64,000 nt of DNA from Torymus aiolomorphi. Its lineage: Eukaryota; Arthropoda; Insecta; Hymenoptera; Torymidae. The translations under genes and the position numbers were made by a program. Below, one piece after another: positions 57,294-64,000 of this stretch. Where the stretch lies: contig CM070877.1 of NCBI GenBank assembly GCA_036365515.1, positions 120,038,321 to 120,102,320 on the forward strand, in the 5' to 3' direction. How positions within the stretch are numbered: the first letter of the stretch is position 1; each line of letters opens with the position of its first letter. The notes under the pieces were generated by a model, which saw only the letters and a list, made by a program, of their open reading frames with translations, was not told where the DNA came from and did not search any database.

Positions 57294-57720
57294 TACACTG
57301 ATAGAAAGAATGGTTTGAGAGAAATGCGCGATTCATTTGCGAAGAAATTTTTCATTACGTTTGACTCAAATGAATATTCTTTAAAAGTTAAGGAATATTC
57401 ATTAACTGTTAATACTTGACTCGTTTTATGGTAGATGCAATTGTCGCTCTCTATTTGGTGTTCTCACCGCTAGAGGGAGTATACTCTCTCACTATGAGCG
57501 ACCATGGAAATTTTGAAGAAAAAAAACCTAAAAAAATGTGTTACGAGTGAGCTATCACAACTTTTAATATTAAAAAGTGACAGACCCTGGGATTGAACCA
57601 GAGCCGCCGACTCGCGAGTCACAAACGCTACCATCAAGCCACAGCCACCACCGCTCGGTTTTCTGCTAATTGGCGTCATATTGTAATCGGACGCCTTGCT
57701 TATTTCGTTCTTTCATATTC
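57294..57720. mobile_element. Element 3 with tRNA-like cassette, right end unclear
   Basis: Starts TACACTGATAGAAAGAATGG, matching the end pattern of elements 1 and 2. It contains a tRNA-like cassette on the minus strand. No clear inverted right terminus was found, so the right border is approximate. It interrupts RF1-like sequence that resumes near 57721. Confidence 0.45.
57572..57650 (-). ncRNA. tRNA-like Pol III cassette 3
   Basis: On the minus strand an A-box-like TGGCTTGATGGTAGCG (57626-57641) precedes a B-box-like TGGTTCAATCC (57590-57600) and a TTTTT run (57572-57576). The T arm pairs in all five positions. A GACTCGCGAGTC palindrome sits where the anticodon arm would be, and no proper acceptor stem is seen. 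So tRNA-like, not a normal tRNA gene. Confidence 0.55.
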
Positions 57721-59131
57721 GTACGTATATCCACACCTAACAAATGTTAACCTTAAATATCTCTAAAAATCATAAGACAATTCTTTTACCTAAAGAATTT
57801 ATACGATAAATATATAAACTCTACATCTCCACAAAATTTCAACATGATTAAACCAATTTTTTTCTCTAGTTACCATGCGACAAAGAAAATGACTTTGTAA
57901 GATAAGAAAATTTTAAATAAATAACCGAATGATCTTGATAAAATTTTGCACACGTATTACCTATTATATAACATACAAAACTGTCTATAAATTTTAAGAT
58001 GATACATCAAGCCGGTCTCGGAAAATTACGATTTGAAAAAAAGGTTACAAAAATTTTAACCTCAAATATCTCTCAAATTTATGGACCAATCTTTTTGCCC
58101 AAAGAGCTCAGTCGAAATATGTCTAAAATTTATCCCTATAAAGAATTTCAAAGCGATTAACCTTTAGACTGCCGAAAAGCCTATATATAGGCTTTAGAGG
58201 AAAATCAATATTTTTTTGTAAAAATTAGTATTCCGGGGGTTTTCGGGGTAGCTGATCACGAATCTGGGGTCAAATTTGACAAATTTACTTCATTGGGCCC
58301 GAAATACCCCCCCCCCCCCCAAATGCCCCAATTTTTATATATTTCTAAAACTTGGTGAAATTGCCAATCTGGATTGCCCCAAAAACCCTCGGAGTAACAT
58401 TTTCACCGAGCTTCAAAAATAGGGGAATTTTTTTTGGGGGGGGGGGGGCTCCCTGACAAGAATTTATCAAATCTGACTTCAGATTCGTGATCAGCGACCC
58501 CGAAAACCTAAATAATATGATACTTTCATTGAGTTCTAAGCGTAAAAAAAATTCTATAATAGAAAATTTTTTTCTTTACCGTATTCTGCCGGAAAGCCTA
58601 TATATAGGTTCGACCTCTGACATGAACTTTGTATATAGTTGATACGTGATACAAGACACTAATTTGGCCACTTCTAAAGGGCCGTTTAAAGGTTCAAATC
58701 CCGGCAGTCTAAAGGTTAAGAGAGTTTTACTCAAGTAATCGTTGGACATACAAAACTCATTTTTTTTCAATTTAAAATTTTTTACACAAAACTAGTTTGG
58801 GAGTAATAGCTTTTGAAAAAAAAAGAAACGTGTTTTTGTTAATAACAAAAGAACCGTAATAGGTAATGTGACTTTTTTTGTAAAATATAGATATTTTTAT
58901 ACTCTTTCGTATTCTATCTGTCCGATTCAAATATCTCGATCCTATCATTAAAAAAAAGGCAAAAATAAATTTTGCGAACATCGAAAATTGACAATAAAAA
59001 AAGAACATCAACGAATCAAAAAAACGATTTTTCGCAAAAAAAAATGAGACCTGTCCGGTCAAAACCGATCGAGTAGATCCTGAGATAAAGCCGTCTACAT
59101 ACACACGTATACACACACACGCGCACACACG
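57721..59131 (+). repeat. Interspersed repeat RF1, copy D, ending in (AC)n
   Basis: The most complete copy. It runs in the opposite orientation to copy A and finishes with GATCGAGTAGATCCTGAGAT and an imperfect (AC)n at about 59098-59131. A TTAA MITE interrupts it (58161-58715), and the R1-clade LINE begins in its (AC)n tail. Confidence 0.7.
58161..58715. mobile_element. Second piggyBac-like MITE with TTAA duplication
   Basis: The ends are CCTTTAGACTGCCG and its complement, with TTAA on both sides (58157-58160 and 58716-58719). In RF1 copies near 9455-9480 and 19455-19480 the matching point (AGCGATTAA...AATTTTACTC) is continuous with one TTAA or TTAA-like site. Inside, both halves carry GCCTATATATAGG palindromes, and C13 and G13 runs lie in opposite arms. 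Its ends differ from the MITE at 9806, so it is a separate family. Confidence 0.85.
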
Positions 59132-59282
59132 CCAACTTGTGTCGAGTTGCTAGTCTCGCATCGGCGCCTCCCCAGGTGGTGAATAGGTAAAAGCTCGTTA
59201 GATATGAAGGGCACCGGGGAAATAAAATACCCGGGGTGGACCAAAACTATCTAGGGGACGGAACTCCGAATATAAACCAAAC

Positions 59283-60772
59283 ATGGACGTAGTGCAGGAG
59301 AGAGATGTATTACCCCAAGTTGGCACCCGCGCTAATGCGGAGAATCCCACCACCGATGCCGATCGGGTGAAAGCCTTGGTGGTCGGTGTAGGCTCCACGG
59401 ATTTTGGGGGAAGCCTAATACACTACGCAATCAAACAGGACGACGGAAAAGAGGAGGAACAAAGAAATCTCAGTGATTCCGGAAAGGAAAGCGCGGTCGT
59501 TACTACAAGCACAGCGCAAGAGAGGCCATCACTGTGGAAGATTTGGAGCCAAGTATCAGAGCACGATAAGTTAGAGCAACAATCCCTGGATGCTCTGGAA
59601 CAGAAGAGGATTGCTATAGAAGATGTGGTGAGCAAAACCAAGAATATCTACATAACGGCGAGAAATGACCATACAGCTGCCATGTCGCACCTGAGACGGC
59701 TAATTAAAAGTAGGCAGAAATACAAAGAGACTAAAGCGGCTTTTCAAAGCGAGTTGGTAAAAGTGCTGAGCCAGGCAGAGGGGGCAGGAGGAAATGCCCC
59801 AAAGAAATGAGTGGTAAGTAGCCCACCCGGTGACTCAGTAAGTAGGACTAGAAAACTGAGCGTCGGCGGGCCATCCCCAGGAAGGAACGGCCAAATTCTA
59901 TCCCAACACCTCAGAGGAATAGAAACCGGAACCCTGAGGAAAAACATCCCTCAGGACCAGGCCGAAGCCGACTGGGAGATAACCAGAAAGTACAAGAGGA
60001 AAGGAAAAAGTAGAAAAGAAAACTCTGTGCCAATAAAAGGCATGACCGCACATGGGAAAGCAGCAACGAGGAGGAACCTGCCGAGATCAAAGGCAGAAGC
60101 GATGCTGATAAAAGCGAGCGGGGACAACAAGATGTCCTACGCCAACATGCTTAAGGAGGTGAAGACTAAGACGAGCCCGAACGAAGTAGGATCCAAGGTG
60201 GGCAAGATCCGCAAGACCAGGACCGGAAATATGCTAATAGAACTTCAGAAGGATTCGAAGCTAGAGGAGGTAAGCGGAGCTATCCGAGAGGCATTGGGGA
60301 ATGAATTACTCATCAGACCACTGGTTCCAACGGTCACCATAGAGCTAAGAGATCTGGAGGAAACGACCACAGAAGAAGAACTCAAAGGACCATCCATCGC
60401 TGCGCTGGAAAAGGCAACTACAGATCAAATTGAAGTGAAGGCTCTCCGTGTAGGACCGCGAGAGACCAAAGTGGCACTCGTAGTGGCATCAAGAGCCATA
60501 GTGACTGCAAAGGTGCTAAAGCCAGGCAAAGTTAGAGTCAGCTGGGTTAATGCTACAGCACGCGAAAAGAAGCTAGTCATTAGAGGTTTTAAGTGCCTGG
60601 AATTCGAACACATCGCCGCAGAGTGTCCCAAGGATATCCAGGAGAAGCTGTGTTAAAGAGGCGGAGAGTCAGGACACTTGTCTGCAGGGTGCGGTAAGCC
60701 ATATATATATAAGTGCCTAGCCTGCGAAGCGATGGGAAAACCCCACGGCCACAGATCGGGGTATGTTACATG
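59283..60772 (+). pseudogene. LINE ORF1 (gag-like, zinc knuckles)
   Basis: The frame starts MDVVQERDVLPQ, meets an in-frame TGA at 59808, and continues in the same frame to a TAA at 60654. It reads on with a third knuckle to about 60772. The C-terminal part has three CCHC-type knuckles typical of R1-clade ORF1: CLEFEHIAAEC, then SGHLSAGC, then CLACEAMGKPHGH. The first Cys of knuckles one and two has become Gly. A helical, Glu/Lys-rich segment lies at about 59540-59780. ORF1 proteins bind the element's RNA. At least two stops make this copy non-functional. Confidence 0.85.
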
Positions 60773-60822
60773 CGTCACTCTTCGGATAGCTAGGGGGAAG
60801 CTGGACTACCGCCAAAACGGAA

Positions 60823-62712
60823 ATGGCTAACTTCCCTAGTGTGAACATGCTGCAGATCAACCTCAACCGATCTCGGGAAGCACAAGACCTTGTCATACAG
60901 ACCGTGAAGGAAAGAGAAGTAGGTATATTCGTTATCTCGGAGCAAAACCGAGATCTCCATGATGCAATGTGGTTTAAGGACATGATAGGCGATGCGGCAA
61001 TATACGTCTGCAAGGACGAACACTACAGGATCAGGAGGTGATATCTGGTAGTGGCTATGTAGGGGTAGCTCTAAGACAGCTGGCTATATTCAGTTGCTAC
61101 GTCTCTCTGAATGTCATGGACGTGTTGGTAGAGTTAGACCTAGCTACGCTAGAGCAACAAATCCGAAAGTGGAAGGGCCCACTTGGTAGTGACAAATAAA
61201 CCTGGCGTGTACAGTTACGAGAAGGGAATTGCTAGATCGGTCTTGGAGCTGGTATTTGCATCTCTGGAAGTTACAAAAAACATCTCATCCTGGGAGACGC
61301 AGAGTCGCTCATCGATCACCGATATATATCGATGAAACTCCTACGAAAGCAGAACCAACAGAGAAAGTGCCATACAAAAGGAGGATGATCTCTCCAAAGG
61401 ATGATCCGCGATGAATTCCTGCAGCGAATTAGCGCAGCCAACTTGGAAGGTTCTGCTACTGCATAAGAAGCAGCAGAAGCACTTATGAGGGCCATAGTGG
61501 ATACGTCGATGCCACGCAGGCCTTCAACCTACCACAGGAAACCAGCCTACTGGTGGAACGAGGAGTTGGCGGGACTGAGGAATGAGTGCAACAAACGTAG
61601 AAGGAATTTCCAGAGGGCTAGGAAAGCAAATAAGCTTAATGCGATAGAAGAGCAAGAGGCATACAAAGAAGCCAGGAGGATCCTCAGAATAGCATTCCGG
61701 AGATACAAAACGGAGACCTGAAAAAATCTCATCAAGACGATCAACCGCGATCCATGGGGCCTACCCTACAAGATCGTGATGGATAAACTCCGAAGGTCGC
61801 AAGGGTCAAACGTGCCGGAAGACGAAGAAAACCTGCGGAAAATTGTGGAAGTACTATTCCCAACAGGAGAGCCTCGGACTAGCTTCCCAAACCAAGAACA
61901 CAGAGAAGCAGGAGAACCCTCCAGCCTCCAAGAGCTGAAGGCAGCAGCGAGCAGACTATATATGCTTTGGCAAAAGTCTGGGACTGGACGGAATTCCCAA
62001 CGAAGTGGTGCACCTGATAGCAAAAACGAATCCCCAGATACTAATGAGTGTCTTTAATAAATGTCTAGAGAAAGGAATTTTTCCGGATAGATGGAAAAGG
62101 CAAAAATTGGTCTTGATACCCAAGAGTACTCAGGCCACAGTTGCTGATCCTTCATCATTTAGACCATTGGGAATGATTGACTCAACGGGCAAACTGTTCC
62201 AGAGGCTTATTTCCAATAGAACGGAGAAGGTGTGCGAAGAAGAGGACACTGAGGGAATCTCCGCAGCACAGTTCGGCTTCCGCAAGGAGCTGTCAACCCA
62301 CCACGCACTTAAAAAGGTAGAAGAGAGTCTCAGAGGCTCTCCACGAACTACCGAGCCCGAGAGGATTCTGCGCCATAATAGCGTTAGACGTCAAGAATGC
62401 GTTTAACTCTGCTAGTTAGGAGTGCATTTACCAGTCTTCGCGCGGTAAAAGAGACGAAAATGCCCCAATATCTTCTCAAGATTATGGACAGCTATCTAAA
62501 GGATAAGAAAATAACAATAGTGACCAAGAAAGGCAAAATAGTCACAGACCTATTGGCGGGAGTACCGCAAGGATCGATAAAGGGCCCCTTCCTGTGGAAC
62601 TACTTGTATGACGGGCTATTGAGGATGAAACTACCGAACGGGGCATCGCTGGTTGGGTTAGCCGACGACTTGACCCTAGTAGTCGTGGCAGAAAAAGCAT
62701 GGTTAGTGGAGA
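60823..62712 (+). pseudogene. LINE ORF2 (endonuclease plus RT), broken
   Basis: Starts MANFPSVNMLQINLNRSR with an APE-type endonuclease N-terminus (conserved LQINLNR, then ISEQNRD), broken by a stop at 61039 and several frameshifts. The linker with YWWNEELAGLRNEC and EARRILRIAFRR is readable at 61548-61718. RT blocks follow in different frames: the DRWKRQKLVLIPK and PSSFRPL segment (62070-62170), then ALDVKNAFNSA near 62380-62413, GVPQGSIKGPFLWN (62560-62600) and the catalytic LADDLTLVV (62660-62685). Nothing after 62712 is recognisable, so thumb and C-terminal parts are gone. Confidence 0.85.
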
Positions 62713-63619
62713 TAATTCCTAACGAAATATATACAAATATATACAAATTGAATTTCTTTATAGTAATTTATCTTCAGCTTTTGCACACATAATAATAGAT
62801 TACTTATTAAATTTAATTTTGAGTAGATATGAAGAATGCGAATAGAGTGTATTAGCAGTGTAAGCGGCTCCCAATGAAAATTCAGGAAAGTAAATATAAA
62901 TGTTATTATAAGCCTGTTCAGTTGAAAATATTGTTGAAGATAGATACTTAATGTAGCTTTTATACATTGACAAAATTCAGTGTCAAGATCCATGACAATT
63001 AGATGTATGAATAATATTAAGTTCTCAAATCCACCCGGTTGTCGAAAATACAAATTATTGGTTTCTATTGATATTTAAAAAATACATAACTTTTTTTCAG
63101 GAGGATTTGCCAATCTCGATGCAGGGCTTGTTTTCAAGGATTTTTAATAAAGAATCAGAAAAAATTTTGTCGAACAAAAAATATTCTGCTGCACAAATCT
63201 TTTTTTTAGATTAAGGTGTACTAAGAAGCAACCAATCAGAGACTTTCAAAAAGGGTCATAAAAAATATACTGGTGTATTCTACAAATAAATTGCAAACTT
63301 TTTCCCAATCAATGTTCTATATAAAAAGTTTCAAAATTTTGAGTAAAAAAATGAATAAACTTGGATTTTAACCAAAAATTGCAAAAACTTTGAATTTTCA
63401 ATGTTGTATAACTTTTTTATTTATGCAAATATCGACCTAAAATTTGAGGAACATGTTTTTCCATAAGAAACTAAAAGTAAACGAGTTTTGAGCGATTTTA
63501 AAATTTGGACCCGCTCACTTCACTTGAAACATCCCATATAGATATAGTAACCCATGTACTGTACTTGTTCCCTGTTCCTTATTGCGTGTAAGGAACGGGC
63601 CATAGTCGATAAGACGGTC
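62713..63619. other. AT-rich DNA, nothing recognised
   Basis: No gene; minor (TATACAAA) repetition near 62727-62747. Short frames are not supported. Confidence 0.4.
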
Positions 63620-64000
63620 CCCTGGTGGAAATCCAAAACATTTTCTAACTAATAACTGGCCATTTATATTAGAAACTTGCTATAAAATGGGAATTTCCCT
63701 TTTCCGGTGTCTAGCTCCCGGTGAAACGCTTTTTTCCCTATTATTCGAACATTTAATAGATTGAAAAATAGAATGAGTTTTGCGAAGACAAACACAAGCT
63801 TGTTCTTGAGTATTTTAAAGGTATTAAATCTGATCAGTTTTTTAGTCCGGAAATGGCTAATAGAAAGGCCTGTTGTTATGACAAGGAGTGAGAGAGACAT
63901 AATCTAATGGCAATAAATACATTCTACGTAATATCTTCAAAAGGACTACTGTAAATGGTTTTTCTGTCTGCTCATATTATTTATATTTTAGTAAGCTATC
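63620..64000 (-). mobile_element. CCCTGG-family element, cut by the window end
   Basis: Begins CCCTGGTGGAAATCC and is an inverted, closely similar copy of 56231-55851. The rest of the element lies beyond the window. Confidence 0.75.

Larger units (their letters stand above)
59132..62712 (+). mobile_element. R1-clade LINE, 3' truncated, decayed
   Basis: 5' untranslated sequence (GCGCCTCCCCAGGTGGTGAA) is followed by gag-like ORF1, then ORF2 with endonuclease and reverse transcriptase. All carry stops or frameshifts. The element starts inside an (AC)n tract, as expected for R1-clade lineages that target such repeats (Waldo or Mino type). Coding similarity stops abruptly near 62712, within the RT, so the 3' part and untranslated end are missing. 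Confidence 0.85.

Overview
The window is AT-rich eukaryotic nuclear DNA. The only intact, confidently modelled host genes are a five-exon odorant-binding protein (OBP) gene on the minus strand (4788-6115) and an intronless MATH-BTB gene on the plus strand (54484-55431). OBPs are an arthropod family. Split genes with short GT-AG introns, mariner, hAT, Penelope-like and R1-clade elements, and SPOP-like MATH-BTB paralogues all point to an insect. A hymenopteran, possibly a parasitoid wasp, is my guess and cannot be proven from the window.

Most of the rest is layered mobile DNA. From left to right: 1-4130 has CpG-rich, microsatellite-rich stretches and a small repeat cluster. 4131-6200 holds a foldback element and the OBP gene. 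7895-10344 has a foldback element, a copy of an interspersed repeat ending in (GT)n (called RF1 here), and a TTAA-flanked MITE inserted in it. 10385-14260 is a Penelope-like element (PLE) split by a second PLE, with a 13-15 bp target duplication and hammerhead-like motifs. 14385-25874 is a nest of inverted-repeat elements, two of them carrying tRNA-like Pol III cassettes. 27773-33108 is a BTB gene remnant cut by a 5.1 kb inverted-repeat element filled with satellite DNA. 33113-36182 is a broken hAT element and 37604-38896 a nearly intact mariner. 39671-53640 has more foldback elements, separated by CpG-rich islands with no recognisable gene. 54484-55431 is the MATH-BTB gene. 55653-59131 has more MITEs, a third tRNA-like cassette and another RF1 copy with a second TTAA MITE. 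59132-62712 is a decayed R1-clade LINE inserted in the (AC)n tail of RF1. The window ends inside an inverted copy of the 55653 element.

The genes do not form a pathway. The OBP is predicted to be a secreted small-ligand carrier, and the MATH-BTB protein a cullin-3 substrate adaptor. Several insertions can be checked inside the window because uninterrupted copies of the host repeats are also present. This allows target duplications of TTAA (twice) and GTAC to be read directly. The most unusual items are the histidine-rich OBP, the tRNA-like cassettes inside inverted-repeat elements, the satellite-filled 5.1 kb element, and the nested PLEs with ribozyme-like ends. All reading was by eye; nothing was searched or folded computationally.
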